NCBI GenBank assembly: GCA_018716105.1
Contig: DVKH01000028.1
Span: forward strand, 54,792 to 118,791
Length of the DNA stretch: 64,000 nt
Direction of reading: 5' to 3'
Origin: Candidatus Fimivivens faecavium
GTDB taxonomy: Bacteria > Bacillota > Clostridia > Oscillospirales > Ruminococcaceae
The position numbers and the translations under genes are program-made. Of the stretch, positions 18,086 through 27,697 are shown piece by piece; position 1 is the stretch's first letter, and each line of letters opens with the position of its first letter. The notes under the pieces are model-generated. The model worked only from the letters and a program-made list of their open reading frames with translations. It did no database searches and was not told the DNA's origin.

Positions 18086-18871
18086 ATGCGAAATCTGCTG
18101 ATCACAATCCGCTACGACGGCCGCCGCTACCGCGGTTTTCAGGTGCAGGCGAAGGGGGTGCCGACGGTGGCCGCCGCGTTTCAGGACGCGGAAGAGGCCG
18201 TCTTTGGCCGGCGGGATCCGATCAAGGGCTGTTCCCGGACCGATTCCGGCGTCCACGCGAACCGGTTTTGTCTTTCGCTCCAAACCGAGAGCCGAATCCC
18301 GACCGATCGGGTGGTCCCCGCGCTGAATGTGAATCTTCCGCCCGACATCGCGGCGATCGGCTGCCGGGAAGTTCCGCCCGATTTCCACGCGCGGTATTCG
18401 GCGGCAGGGAAGCGCTATCTCTATAAAATCTGGAACGATCCGGTGAGAAACCCGTTCTGGGAGGGGTTTGCGCTCCACGTTCCCCATGCGCTCGACGCTG
18501 ACCGGCTCCACCGCATGGCGCAGAACTTTCTCGGGACGCACGATTTCAGCGGCTTTTCCAACGCCGGAGGTTCCGCGGCCAATCCGGTCCGGACCATCAC
18601 GGAGTTTGCGGTTTCCCGCGAAGAGGAGCTTTTGGTGTTTTCCGTTACGGGAAACGGTTTTCTGTACAATATGGTGCGGATTCTGGCCGGCACCCTTCTG
18701 GACGCCGCGAGAGGCGGCATCCGGGAGGAGGAACTGCCCGAAATCCTTGCCTCGAAAGACCGCAGCCGGGCCGGGATAACCGCGCCCGCCTGCGGGCTTT
18801 ACCTGGACGAAGTGTTTTACCCCTGCCTGACCGGCGGCGGACTGGATCCGGCGCCGGTCAGGCATCCCTGA
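18086..18871 (+). CDS. truA: TruA, tRNA pseudouridine(38-40) synthase
   Basis: 261 residues. Catalytic aspartate Asp53 in CSRTDSGVHA; other family segments are YDGRRYRGFQ near the N terminus, HDFSGFSN, and FLYNMVRILAGTLL. Modifies U38-U40 in the anticodon stem of several tRNAs. Found directly after ecfT with 19 bases between, an arrangement common in Firmicutes. Confidence 0.97.
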   Translation: MRNLLITIRYDGRRYRGFQVQAKGVPTVAAAFQDAEEAVFGRRDPIKGCSRTDSGVHANRFCLSLQTESRIPTDRVVPALNVNLPPDIAAIGCREVPPDFHARYSAAGKRYLYKIWNDPVRNPFWEGFALHVPHALDADRLHRMAQNFLGTHDFSGFSNAGGSAANPVRTITEFAVSREEELLVFSVTGNGFLYNMVRILAGTLLDAARGGIREEELPEILASKDRSRAGITAPACGLYLDEVFYPCLTGGGLDPAPVRHP

Positions 18872-18884
18872 TGGAGGGCCTTTG

Positions 18885-20045
18885 ATGAGCAGGACAACCG
18901 ACCTCGGCAAAGAGAGGAAGAAAGCGGCGCTAAGGAAAGCCGTCAAACGGCTGATCATCGTTCTGTTTGCCGCCGCATTTGTATTTGCCGTTTATCAGAT
19001 GCGCTTTGAAATCGCGAACGAAGGGCCGTCCGTCTGGGTGGCCGACGCCGTCGACCAACTGACCTACAGCGGCGGCTACCCGGTTGCGATCGACCGGAGC
19101 TCGCAACGGCAGCTCGCCTCAATCGGCAGCCGGATCGCTGTGGTCAGCGAGGGGGATCTGTCCATCTATAATTCCGCCGGGCGCGAGGTGCTCAGCAGCC
19201 GGCTCAACTATCAAAACCCGATCGCCGTCTCGGCTGGAAAGTGGCTGATGCTGTTTGACCGCGGCGGAACGGCGCTGAGCATCCGGATGGGGAGCCGGAC
19301 GCTGATCGAGCAGAACTTTGATCTAAAGCTCTATACGGCGGCGCTTGCGGCGGACGGCGGATATGCCGTTGTGACCGGTTCGAACGGCTATCTCGCCCAG
19401 ATGATGGTTTATGATTCGAACTTTAACGAGCGTTTTACCTGGTATTCTTCCGAAAATATGCTGTACTTGCTGAGCTTTGACCCGCATGCCCAGATGATCG
19501 CGGCAGCGGGGGTTTCGACCTCGGGAGGGATGCTCCGCTCCACCATTGTTCTGTTCTCCGTTTCCAACGGGACCGAACTCTATAAAACCACGATTGACAA
19601 CGAGTTGATCCTGGGCCTGCATATTTCGGCCGACGGCGAAGCGACTGTGGTCACCGACCGCTCGCTGGCGCGCCTTTCCAAAACCGGCGAGGTGACAGGA
19701 AGAGCTTCGTTTAACGGCGAAAAGGTCGGCGCGTTTGCGATAGACTCCGGCGGCCGCGTGGCGGCGGCGCTGGGGGACTATGAAAAGCGGCATCACATGG
19801 AGTTGATGCTTTTTGACAAAAGCGCCAAGCCCATCGCGCGGGCCGAGGTGGAGCACAACATTACTTCGATGTCGTTTGGAAAACGAATTGTGGCGTTTGC
19901 CGGGGACAGGACGCTTTTATACGACGAGAATCTGTCCCTCCGGAAAAACCTGGAAACGGCCGACGCGGTGACGCGGCTGGTCGTCGGGGATACGCTTTAT
20001 TATACGACGCTTCGGGAACTCAGGAGGGTTTCGCTTTCGCAATAG
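18885..20045 (+). CDS. DUF5711-like membrane-anchored beta-propeller protein
   Basis: 386 residues. A basic N terminus and one membrane helix (about 20-38, LIIVLFAAAFVFAVYQ) anchor an extracytoplasmic domain built of repeating strands with phrases such as IGSRIAVVSEGDLSIYN and MLYLLSFDPHAQMIAAAGV, resembling a WD/PQQ-like propeller. It matches the DUF5711 family as I know it; the function is unknown. GGAGGG lies six bases before ATG 18885. It sits between truA and a CvpA gene, hinting at an envelope role. Confidence 0.7.
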   Translation: MSRTTDLGKERKKAALRKAVKRLIIVLFAAAFVFAVYQMRFEIANEGPSVWVADAVDQLTYSGGYPVAIDRSSQRQLASIGSRIAVVSEGDLSIYNSAGREVLSSRLNYQNPIAVSAGKWLMLFDRGGTALSIRMGSRTLIEQNFDLKLYTAALAADGGYAVVTGSNGYLAQMMVYDSNFNERFTWYSSENMLYLLSFDPHAQMIAAAGVSTSGGMLRSTIVLFSVSNGTELYKTTIDNELILGLHISADGEATVVTDRSLARLSKTGEVTGRASFNGEKVGAFAIDSGGRVAAALGDYEKRHHMELMLFDKSAKPIARAEVEHNITSMSFGKRIVAFAGDRTLLYDENLSLRKNLETADAVTRLVVGDTLYYTTLRELRRVSLSQ

Positions 20046-20091
20046 CGTTCCCATGTGCCGTCTCAACCAAATTGTAAAAGGAGGGATGACC

Positions 20092-20826
20092 ATGCTGCCA
20101 TCCATTGTCTGGGATGGAATTACAATCGCTGTCATTGCCGTTTTCGCGCTGTCGGCGTACCGAAAGGGCCTTTTAAACGTGCTGGTGCGCTTTATCGGCG
20201 CCATCGCCGTGTTTGCGGCGTCAATCATCTATTCTAAAACGATCGCCGCGATGATCTATACCAATGTTTTCGGGGACCGGGTTGCCGAAGCCGTCGCCGC
20301 GAACCTCGACCGGTTCGGGGAGCCGGGAATAGAGGCGTTTACCGATGCGGTGAAGGGCGTCATCGCAATGCTGCCGCCGGGGTTGTCCCAGGCGCTGGAC
20401 CTTCAGGCGGCGGCCAATGCGGACACATGGTATCAAAATTTTCTGAGCGCCAACGCGGACAGCCTGGTTTCGGTGATCTCGGAACAGATGATCGCGCCTG
20501 CGGCCACCGCGGTTTTACAGGTCGTCGTCTTTTTTGTGATGTTCGGGGTCGGATCAATTCTGATCAATCTCGTTGCGGGATTTTTCAAAGGCGTGAACCG
20601 CATTCCGCTGCTGGGCACGGCGAACGCACTGCTCGGCGCGGCTTTCGGCGCCATTCAGGGAGCGCTCTATCTCTATGTCGGCGCGGCGCTTCTGTGGCTG
20701 ATCATGATGGCGACCGGGGACACGCTTTCGTTTGTCTCCTCGGAGGCAATCGCCCAGACGCATCTGTTCCGGTATTTTGTCGCGGCCGGACCCTGGGTAG
20801 GCGGGGCGTTTCTGCCGCCCGTATGA
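20092..20826 (+). CDS. CvpA family membrane protein
   Basis: 244 residues with four to five hydrophobic segments; N-terminal IVWDGITIAVIAVFALSAYRKG and the second half GFFKGVNRIPLLGTANALLG are typical CvpA features. CvpA proteins are linked to envelope integrity and colicin V secretion; the role here is unknown. Two ATGs lie close; 20092 is chosen because AAAGGAGGG at 20077-20085 is then seven bases away. Pairs with the preceding DUF5711-like gene. Confidence 0.8.
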   Translation: MLPSIVWDGITIAVIAVFALSAYRKGLLNVLVRFIGAIAVFAASIIYSKTIAAMIYTNVFGDRVAEAVAANLDRFGEPGIEAFTDAVKGVIAMLPPGLSQALDLQAAANADTWYQNFLSANADSLVSVISEQMIAPAATAVLQVVVFFVMFGVGSILINLVAGFFKGVNRIPLLGTANALLGAAFGAIQGALYLYVGAALLWLIMMATGDTLSFVSSEAIAQTHLFRYFVAAGPWVGGAFLPPV

Positions 20827-20885
20827 GACAGGAAGTGCGGCCTGATATTACCGGTCAAACTTTCATACGTTGTTCATAAAATTGC

Positions 20886-21024
20886 GGTATAATAACCACA
20901 GCGAATTGGGCTGCGGCCCAATTCAGCCCGCCTATGGCGGGCCGGCGCGGCAGACGCCGCGCGCTGCGCTTGTTACACCAGATCGATCCGGCTGCGGACG
21001 GATTCCGCCGCTCATGAGGCGGGG
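20886..21024 (+). repeat. Multi-hairpin dispersed repeat, copy 1
   Basis: Begins GGTATAATAACCACAG and then holds three consecutive hairpins: GAATTGGGC/GCCCAATTC (20903-20924), GCCCGCC/GGCGGGC (20926-20942), GCGCGGC/GCCGCGC (20945-20962), and a fourth near CCGCCGCTCATGAGGCGG (21006-21023). It aligns along its whole length with 35189-35329 in reverse orientation; 20939-20964 is identical there (26 bases). The remainder of the gap before the Clp gene (21025-21326) shows no clear promoter or gene. Confidence 0.75.
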
Positions 21025-21326
21025 ATACCGCTGTTTGGCGGATGATGCTGCATCCACAGACCCATAGGGAAAAAATCACCTTGGCCCGGCGGCGCATAGA
21101 AATTGTCCGCATGGGCCTGGGGTGTTTTCGTATCGTTTGATTCTGCATTCTATAAAACGCTCTGCGATCATCATTCTGCCAAAGGTGTGAAACCGTTTCG
21201 GCAGGGAAGCGTGGTGGAAAAAATTCCCCATGCGCTGCGCGCCTCTTTGCAGGGGCGCGGGCGGCTATCTCCCGCGCGGGACAGCCGTCGGAGGCCCCTT
21301 TTCCGCGCGGAGAATGGAGTTACCTT

Positions 21327-23648
21327 ATGAACCTGATGTGTACGCGCTGCAAACAGAGGGTGGCGATGATCTTCGTGACCCGGATGGACAACGCACGGCC
21401 CGTCAACGAGGGATACTGCCTGCAGTGCGCAAAAGACCTGGGGATTCCACAGATCAAAGAGATGATCGACAATCTCGGCGTATCGGAGGAAGATCTTGAA
21501 GCGATGGCGGGCCAGTTGATGGATTCGATTGAACCGGGCGAAGAGAACGCCGAGGAGGGGGAATCCGGCTTTGAACCGGGCGGCGCGAGAAGTTTTCCCG
21601 CGTTCCTCCAGAACTTTATCTCTGGGGCGGTTCCCGGCGCTTCCCCGGCCGAGCCGGACGACTCGGCGATCCGGGAGAAGCCCGGCCGCGACGCGGTTTC
21701 TGAGAAGCCCCAGAAGAAGGCGGAAAAGCAGAAAAAATATAAATACCTTGACAATTACTGTGAAAACCTTACGGAAAAGGCCGCGGCGGGGAAAATTGAC
21801 CACATCGTGGGACGGGACCGGGAGATTTATCGTGTGATGCAGATTCTCAACCGGCGGACCAAGAACAACCCGTGCCTGATCGGCGAGCCGGGCGTCGGCA
21901 AAACGGCGATTGCCGAAGGGATTGCACAGCGGCTGGCGGACGGTTCCGCGCCGCCCAAAGTGTCGGAAAAGAAGCTCTATCTGCTCGATCTCACCGCGCT
22001 GGTTGCGGGAACGCAGTTCCGCGGGCAGTTCGAGAGCCGGGTTAAGGGTCTGGTCGAGGACATCAAGCAGGCCGGCAACGTGATTCTTTTTATCGACGAG
22101 GTCCATAACCTCATTGGCGCGGGGGATGCGGAGGGTTCGATGAACGCGGCGAACATCCTGAAACCCGCCCTGTCCCGCGGGGAGATTCAGGTGATTGGCG
22201 CGACCACCTTTACCGAGTACCGGAAGCACATCGAGAAGGACGCGGCGCTTGAACGCCGGTTCCAGCCGGTGACGGTAAACGAGCCGTCGATTGATGAAGC
22301 GGTCGAGGTTTTGATGGGCGTTAAAGGCTATTATGAGCTGTTCCACCGGGTTCGGGTGCCGGAGGAGGTCGTCCGCCGCGCGGTTACCATGAGCGAGCGG
22401 TATATCACCGACCGATACCTGCCGGACAAGGCGATCGACCTTCTGGACGAGGCCTGTTCCTGCTCGACGCTGGAAAATCACGATCTCACCGAGTATGAGC
22501 GGCTCAACCGGAAGCTCAGAAAGCTCCGGGAACAGGAGGCCTCAATGGAACAGCAGACCGGCGAGGTGGACTACGCAAAGCTCGCCGCGGTGAAGTCCGA
22601 GGTGCTTCGGGTGGACGCCGCGGTCCGGGAATTGGAGCCGAAGGCGCTCGGCCGCGAGGTGACCATCGACGACCTCGCACGGGTGGTGGAGCTTTGGACC
22701 GGAATCCCCGCGAGCAAGATTAAGGAGAGCGAACTGAAAAAGGTCGCGCACCTCGCTGACACCCTCAAAACCCGTATCATCGGCCAGGATGAGGCTGTCG
22801 ACCTGGTCGCCGCGGCCGTCCGCCGCACGCGGATTCAGCTTTCGGCCAAAAAGCGCCCGGCCTCCTTCATTTTTGTCGGGCCGACCGGCGTTGGAAAAAC
22901 CGAGCTGGTCAAGCAGCTTTCGAACGAGCTGTTCCAGGCGGCGGATCCGCTCATCCGTCTTGATATGTCTGAATTTATGGAGAAGCATTCGGTTTCCCGG
23001 ATCATCGGCTCGCCCCCCGGTTACGTCGGCTACGACGAGGCGGGGCAGCTCACCGAGAAGGTCCGCAGAAAGCCGTATTCGGTGGTCCTGTTCGACGAGA
23101 TCGAAAAGGCGCATCCCGATGTGCTCAACATCCTGCTGCAGATCCTCGACGAGGGGAAGATCACCGACGCGCAGGGCCGCGTGGTTTCGTTTGAAAACAC
23201 GGTGATCGTCATGACATCGAACGCGGGTTCGAACCTCCGCACGGCGACGGTCGGCTTCGGCCGCGCCAAGGACGAGGCGACCAAGGAGCGCGCGGAAAAG
23301 GCGCTGGCCGATTTCCTGCGGCCGGAATTCCTCGCGCGGGTCGATGAAATCGTGGTGTTCAAATCCCTGACCGAGGAGAACTATCAAAAGATCGCGGCCC
23401 TGATGCTCGACGAGCTGGTGGAGCCGCTGAGAGAGCGGGAGATTCGCTTCAACTACGACGACGCAGCGGTTGCGCTGATCGCGAAGAAGGCCTATGGCGG
23501 GAAATCCGGCGCCAGAGATATCCGCAAGGTGATCCGGCGCGAGGTGGAGGACCGGCTGACCCTGTCGGTGGTCGAAGCCTATGAAGCTCCGCCCTCGCTG
23601 ATCAGCCTGACGGCGGTGGAGGGCGAGCTGACCCTGCTGACCGCGTAG
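21327..23648 (+). CDS. ClpE-like Hsp100 ATPase with N-terminal zinc finger
   Basis: 773-residue unfoldase with two AAA+ modules that would feed ClpP. In place of the Clp-N repeats it has a short zinc finger (Cys5, Cys8, Cys31, Cys34), then an acidic linker to about residue 135. D1: Walker [10 protein letters not shown] (about 187-195), Walker B LFIDEVH. A short UVR/coiled middle (about 390-440) follows. D2: Walker [10 protein letters not shown], Walker [12 protein letters not shown], arginine-bearing end [11 protein letters not shown]. This build matches ClpE more than ClpC. No mcsA/mcsB/ctsR neighbours and no clear CtsR operator upstream. Confidence 0.88.
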   Translation: MNLMCTRCKQRVAMIFVTRMDNARPVNEGYCLQCAKDLGIPQIKEMIDNLGVSEEDLEAMAGQLMDSIEPGEENAEEGESGFEPGGARSFPAFLQNFISGAVPGASPAEPDDSAIREKPGRDAVSEKPQKKAEKQKKYKYLDNYCENLTEKAAAGKIDHIVGRDREIYRVMQILNRRTKNNPCLIGEPGVGKTAIAEGIAQRLADGSAPPKVSEKKLYLLDLTALVAGTQFRGQFESRVKGLVEDIKQAGNVILFIDEVHNLIGAGDAEGSMNAANILKPALSRGEIQVIGATTFTEYRKHIEKDAALERRFQPVTVNEPSIDEAVEVLMGVKGYYELFHRVRVPEEVVRRAVTMSERYITDRYLPDKAIDLLDEACSCSTLENHDLTEYERLNRKLRKLREQEASMEQQTGEVDYAKLAAVKSEVLRVDAAVRELEPKALGREVTIDDLARVVELWTGIPASKIKESELKKVAHLADTLKTRIIGQDEAVDLVAAAVRRTRIQLSAKKRPASFIFVGPTGVGKTELVKQLSNELFQAADPLIRLDMSEFMEKHSVSRIIGSPPGYVGYDEAGQLTEKVRRKPYSVVLFDEIEKAHPDVLNILLQILDEGKITDAQGRVVSFENTVIVMTSNAGSNLRTATVGFGRAKDEATKERAEKALADFLRPEFLARVDEIVVFKSLTEENYQKIAALMLDELVEPLREREIRFNYDDAAVALIAKKAYGGKSGARDIRKVIRREVEDRLTLSVVEAYEAPPSLISLTAVEGELTLLTA

Positions 23649-23664
23649 GGCGTAAAAACAGCGG

Positions 23665-23699
23665 ACGCCGGATGAGGGAACCCCTCATCCGGCGTTTTT
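23665..23699 (+). terminator. Terminator of the clp gene
   Basis: Fourteen-base perfect stem ACGCCGGATGAGGG / CCCTCATCCGGCGT, three-base loop, then TTTT. Confidence 0.92.
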
Positions 23700-23820
23700 G
23701 CGTCAAAGACAGGACGGGGACAGCGGGAAACGGCCGCCGCGCGTCCATTTTCTAGCTGGCTTAGCTGTAATCATGGCCGCTCCGATTGTTTAAAATAGAA
23801 AAAGCGCAGCAAAAATTGGC

Positions 23821-23849
23821 TTGCTGACTTTATCGCTCCGTTGTATACT
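23821..23849 (+). promoter_or_regulatory. degV promoter
   Basis: -35 TTGCTG, 17-base spacer, -10 TATACT (23844-23849), 43 bases before the ATG. Confidence 0.8.
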
Positions 23850-23892
23850 ATACTTATATCGTATAACGAAACTGTGATTGGAGTAGAAGACG

Positions 23893-24729
23893 ATGAGTTA
23901 TAAGATTGTGGTGGACAGCTGCTGCGACCTGCCCGTGGAAAAACGGCGCGATCCGCATTTTCAGGTGGTTCCGCTGACGCTGATTGTTGACGGCCATCAC
24001 ATCATTGACGACGAGACGTTTGATCAGGCGGATTTTCTTCGCAGGGTGCGGGAGAGTCCGAACTGCCCGCGTTCCTCTTGTCCATCGCCGGAGAGCTATC
24101 GAAACGCCTATCAAGGCGCGGACGACATCTATGTGGTTACGCTGTCCGGAAACCTCAGCGGCTCTTACAACAGCGCGGTTCAGGGGAAATTGTTATACGA
24201 AGAGGATAATGGATCAAAAAATATTTTTATTGTTGACTCTTGCTCCGCTTCTTCCGGCGAAGTTCAGATCGCGCTTCTGGCGCAGGAGCTGGCGGAGAGC
24301 GGGCTTGAATTCGCACAGGTGTGCAAGCGCCTGACCGAATACCGGCTGGGGATGCACACCTATTTTGTTTTGGAGACGCTTGATTCGCTCCAGAAAAACG
24401 GCCGGCTTTCCAAGGTGCAGGCGTTTGTCGCGAATGCGCTTGGGATCAAGCCGGTCATGGGCGCGAACCAGGAGGGCGAGATCCTAAAGCTCGATCAGGT
24501 CCGCGGCATCAACAACGCGATCATGCGGATGACCGACTATGTGGCCAGGGAGCTGATGGATCCCGGAACCCGCCGGGTGGTCGTCGCCCACTGCAACTGC
24601 CCGGAGCGCGCTGAATTTACCAGAACGCAGCTTTTGAAGCGGGCCGCGTTCCGCGAAGTGATGGTTGTCCCGACGGCGGGCGTGAGCAGCCTCTACGCCT
24701 GCGACGGCGGGGTCGTCATCGCAGGGTAA
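23893..24729 (+). CDS. DegV family fatty-acid-binding protein
   Basis: 278 residues. N terminus KIVVDSCCDLP, the phosphate-contacting VTLSGNLSGSYNSA, and TLDSLQKNGRLSK are DegV/FakB signatures. Family members bind a fatty acid and present it to the kinase FakA for incorporation into phospholipid. It is monocistronic, between its own promoter and a terminator; fakA is not in the window. Confidence 0.93.
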   Translation: MSYKIVVDSCCDLPVEKRRDPHFQVVPLTLIVDGHHIIDDETFDQADFLRRVRESPNCPRSSCPSPESYRNAYQGADDIYVVTLSGNLSGSYNSAVQGKLLYEEDNGSKNIFIVDSCSASSGEVQIALLAQELAESGLEFAQVCKRLTEYRLGMHTYFVLETLDSLQKNGRLSKVQAFVANALGIKPVMGANQEGEILKLDQVRGINNAIMRMTDYVARELMDPGTRRVVVAHCNCPERAEFTRTQLLKRAAFREVMVVPTAGVSSLYACDGGVVIAG

Positions 24730-24806
24730 AGCGCGGCTGGCATTTTCATTGTATCAGGAAAAATCCCAATGGCTGTAAAATTGAACAAATTGGTCAAGAC
24801 ATTGAA

Positions 24807-24837
24807 AAAGCAGGAAGGGTTGTTCCCTTCCTGCTTT
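24807..24837. terminator. Bidirectional terminator between degV and cbiO
   Basis: AAAGCAGGAAGGG / CCCTTCCTGCTTT perfect 13-base stem with loop TTGTT, 12 bases from the cbiO stop. Confidence 0.9.
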
Positions 24838-24848
24838 GTGTATATCGT

Positions 24849-25664
24849 TCAGTTGGTTTCGCATGTCGGGATTTCCTCGACCATCCGCGGAAGCGGAGAA
24901 AGGCCGAGCCGTTTTCCGACCCGGTAGAGGATCGGCTGTTCCAATCCGCATTCGGCGAGAAGACCATGATCTGCGAACACCGTTTCCGGATCCGCGTCGG
25001 CCCTAAGCTCGCCGTCCCGAAAAACCAGGATGCGCTGCGCCCAGCGCCAGGCGAAGTCCACGTCGTGGGTTGCGACAACAAGGCCGAGGCCTGCCTGAGA
25101 GAGATCGTCCAGGATCCCCTCGAGCCTTAGCGCGTTTTCAGGGTCGAGACTGGCAAAGGGCTCGTCAAGAAGCAGGAGCGAAGGCTCCATTGCGAGCACA
25201 TCCGCGATGCTGACCCGCTTTTTTTCCCCGCCGGAGAGCGTGTGCGGCGCACGGCGGCGCAGGTCCTCAAGCCCAAGGCGCCGGATCGCCCGCTCCACCC
25301 GGCGGCGGACCTCCTCTTCCGGGAGGCGGAGGTTCATCGGCCCGAAGCTGACGTCGGCCTCGACGCTCCCCGCGATGAACTGGCTGTCCGGATCCTGGAA
25401 CACGAGGCCGACGGCGCGGCGAAGAGCCATCCGGTCCGCCGCTTTGTCCCCGACCGGTTTGCCGCCCAGCAGAAGCGACCCGGAGGCGGGCCGAAGGACG
25501 CCGTTGCAGCAGAGGAAGAAGGTGCTTTTTCCCGCGCCGTTCCGGCCAAGCACCGCGACACGTTCGCCCGCGTAAAACGCGGCGGAGAGGCCGCGGAGCG
25601 CAGCGCGGCCCTCGTCGTCATAAGAATAGGCAATGCTTTGCGTGCGAAGTATTTCTGTTTTCAA
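24849..25664 (-). CDS. cbiO: CbiO, cobalt ECF transporter ATPase
   Basis: 271 residues. Walker A GRNGAGKST, Q loop FQDPDSQ, signature LSGGEKKRVSIAD, Walker B LLLLDEPFASLD, H loop ATHDVDFA. Energises the dedicated CbiMNQ cobalt transporter. The start is taken as TTG 25664, with GGAGGTG upstream and the family N terminus KTEILRTQSIAYSY directly after; the frame is open far upstream in error. It overlaps cbiQ by four bases. Last gene of the cobalamin-controlled operon. Confidence 0.92.
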   Translation of the reverse strand: MKTEILRTQSIAYSYDDEGRAALRGLSAAFYAGERVAVLGRNGAGKSTFFLCCNGVLRPASGSLLLGGKPVGDKAADRMALRRAVGLVFQDPDSQFIAGSVEADVSFGPMNLRLPEEEVRRRVERAIRRLGLEDLRRRAPHTLSGGEKKRVSIADVLAMEPSLLLLDEPFASLDPENALRLEGILDDLSQAGLGLVVATHDVDFAWRWAQRILVFRDGELRADADPETVFADHGLLAECGLEQPILYRVGKRLGLSPLPRMVEEIPTCETN

Positions 25665-26575
25665 ACCGGCAAGACACCTCCAGACAGAACGGCCGCGAGG
25701 ATCAATAGGAAAAGCGCGGCAGCCGCAAGCCCCTGTGGGAGCGTGACCGGCTTTTCGGTTTCCAGAAAACGGATTTCGCCGCTGTAACATCGGCTTTCCA
25801 TCGCATCGAAGCAGGCGTTGGCCCTCTGGAAGCTCCGTACGAAAAGGTTTGCGTAGAGGTTTCCGGTGGTCCGTACGCTGAGGGAAAAGGACGAGTAGCC
25901 CAGGCGGCTTTCGGCTGCGTCCCGCATGGCGCCGTGCATTTCCAGAAGGAGAAACAGATAGCGGTAGATCAGTACCATCAGCTCTACGACGACAGCCGGG
26001 ACATGCGCGCGGCGAAGCGCCCGAATGATCCCGCTCATCGGGGTGGAGAGGCTTAAAAAATACAGGCAGCTCACAGCGCCGAGCGCTTTCGCGAGGACGA
26101 GGGCTGCTTTCGCCTGCGCCGCCGCCGTGACCGTCAGCCAGCCGCCGAAGAACCGCAGGTTTAAAACGCCGCTCGGCGCGGCGGACCATTCGAACAGAAG
26201 GGCTAGTCCGCTCAGAAGCAGGAACGACGCAGGGAGCGACAGCATCCTCAGGTAGTCATGCCAGCGCACGCCCCCTGCCGCCGTCAGCAGCGACATCAGC
26301 AGGAACAGCACCGACGGCGCGAGGACGCTCCGGGAAAGGGACGCGAGGAGGATCAGCGCGACGCAGCCGAAGGTTTTCAAACCCGCGTTCACCGCGCCAA
26401 AGCGGCTTTTCAGCGCGATCTGATCGACAGTAAGAACCCCGCCGTGCGCATGCCGGCCCAGCAGCGCGAGAACGATGCCAAGCGCCGCACAGAGGGCGCC
26501 GAGCGCGGGGGAGGGGAGCCGTCCGTAAAAGAGGCACCAGACCACCGACGCGGTCAATAGGGAGGTGACAATCAT
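25661..26575 (-). CDS. cbiQ: CbiQ, cobalt ECF transporter T component
   Basis: 304-residue membrane protein with about six hydrophobic helices and the coupling motifs near the C terminus (ERTTGN-like SVRTTGNLYANLFVRS and AMESRCYSGEI, the latter the A-R-G-type coupling helix). Start ATG 26575 lies behind AAAGGAGG. Links CbiO to the CbiMN substrate unit. Confidence 0.9.
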   Translation of the reverse strand: MIVTSLLTASVVWCLFYGRLPSPALGALCAALGIVLALLGRHAHGGVLTVDQIALKSRFGAVNAGLKTFGCVALILLASLSRSVLAPSVLFLLMSLLTAAGGVRWHDYLRMLSLPASFLLLSGLALLFEWSAAPSGVLNLRFFGGWLTVTAAAQAKAALVLAKALGAVSCLYFLSLSTPMSGIIRALRRAHVPAVVVELMVLIYRYLFLLLEMHGAMRDAAESRLGYSSFSLSVRTTGNLYANLFVRSFQRANACFDAMESRCYSGEIRFLETEKPVTLPQGLAAAALFLLILAAVLSGGVLPV

Positions 26576-26621
26576 GGGAAGCCTCCTTTCCGGGTGGGGT
26601 TTCAAACGGGCGGACGGAAAA

Positions 26622-26939
26622 TCATTCTTCGCGGCGGTACTTCTTCCGCGCGGCCAGATAGCCGAACGAGAAGGCGATCACGCCGACGCCGATTCCGGTC
26701 TGCAAACAGAAAAAGAGGCTTTCGACCTCGCCGGGAAGTTCCCCGTCGATCAGGGTTTCCAGGATCGGCGTAAACCAGGGTTCGTATTCCGTTCCGGTGA
26801 TTTCGCCGATCATTACGCTCCCCGCGTCGTCGCTTCCGCCGAACTCGGCGCCTTTGAGCGCGAAGAGCGGGACGAGCGCGATCAATAAAACTGCAATGAG
26901 AAGGATCAGGATCAGCCCGCGGTTTTTGGTCTTGGTCAT
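26622..26939 (-). CDS. cbiN: CbiN, cobalt transporter auxiliary subunit
   Basis: 105 residues, two membrane helices (about 8-28 and 78-95) around an extracellular loop containing [10 protein letters not shown] and YEPWFTPIL, the typical CbiN layout. CbiN loads metal into CbiM. Starts with a four-base ATGA overlap with the cbiM stop, so translation is coupled. Confidence 0.88.
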   Translation of the reverse strand: MTKTKNRGLILILLIAVLLIALVPLFALKGAEFGGSDDAGSVMIGEITGTEYEPWFTPILETLIDGELPGEVESLFFCLQTGIGVGVIAFSFGYLAARKKYRREE

Positions 26940-27697
26940 TTTACACCCTCCCTGAGAAAGCCGATTTCACGCAGCTCCGGCTTTGCGTAGGTTTCCATTC
27001 CGATCACCATCACAACGGTCAGGATGCCCTCGATCACCGCGAGCGGCAACTGCGTCGGAGCGAAAACGCCGAGAAATTTGACGGCGCTTGCGGCGATTCC
27101 GCCGCTCTCGCTTGGGTAGGCCAGGGAGAGCTGGAGGCTGGTGACACAGTAGGTGAACAGGTCGCCGAGCATTGCGGCCAGGAAGATGCCGGCCTTCCGA
27201 TTGACGCCCAGCTTTTTGCAGAGCAGGTAGACCGCCCATGAAAGGAACGGGCCGGCGATCGCCATGCTGAAGGTATTCGCCCCGAGGGTGGTGATCCCTC
27301 CGTGCGCGAGTAGAATCGCCTGAAACAGCAGGACGATAATGCCGAGGACGCTGACGGCGGCCGGGCCGAACAGGATCGCCGCAAGGCCGGTTCCGGTCAT
27401 GTGGCTGCAACTCCCGGTGACCGACGGGATTTTCAGCGAGGAGATCACGAAGACAAAGGCGCCCGACATGGCGAGCAGGATCAAAGCCTTTCTCCTATCG
27501 CGAATGGTGCGGCGGATGCTGACAATGCCTGCCGCGAGGAAGGGGAGGCTGATCACGCTCCAGAGAATGCTGTGGGTAACCGGCAGATACCCTTCCATGA
27601 TGTGCATGGCGAACGCCTGCGGCGTCGCCAGGATAAATCCGGCAAAAACGGCGGTGAAGACAACAAACTGCCGTTCATTTTTTGTCCAGGATGACAC
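26936..27697 (-). CDS. cbiM: CbiM, cobalt-binding S component
   Basis: 253 residues, substrate-specific membrane subunit for Co2+. A cleavable leader ([20 protein letters not shown]) precedes MHIMEGYLP; after cleavage the free N-terminal Met-His would form the metal site, as known in CbiM/NikM. Conserved His residues recur in SCSHMTGTG. The start is GTG 27697 with GGAGGG eight bases before; it overlaps the preceding gene by 23 bases. Cobalt rather than nickel is supported by cobalamin riboswitches upstream. Confidence 0.92.
   Translation of the reverse strand: MSSWTKNERQFVVFTAVFAGFILATPQAFAMHIMEGYLPVTHSILWSVISLPFLAAGIVSIRRTIRDRRKALILLAMSGAFVFVISSLKIPSVTGSCSHMTGTGLAAILFGPAAVSVLGIIVLLFQAILLAHGGITTLGANTFSMAIAGPFLSWAVYLLCKKLGVNRKAGIFLAAMLGDLFTYCVTSLQLSLAYPSESGGIAASAVKFLGVFAPTQLPLAVIEGILTVVMVIGMETYAKPELREIGFLREGVK

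Noticed and set aside
20855..21148. Frame ending in a peptide like QFAVVIIPQFYE, similar to one at 35087-35347
   Set aside because: The similarity comes from the shared non-coding hairpin repeat, and neither frame has proper start signals.
20827..21326. CtsR-controlled promoter for the ClpE-like gene
   Set aside because: Only a single GGTCAAA half site is present at about 20852, far upstream; the tandem heptad operator is missing.
24849..26189. 446-residue version of CbiO
   Set aside because: The first 175 residues are an out-of-frame reading of cbiQ; the ABC domain begins at TTG 25664 behind GGAGGTG.
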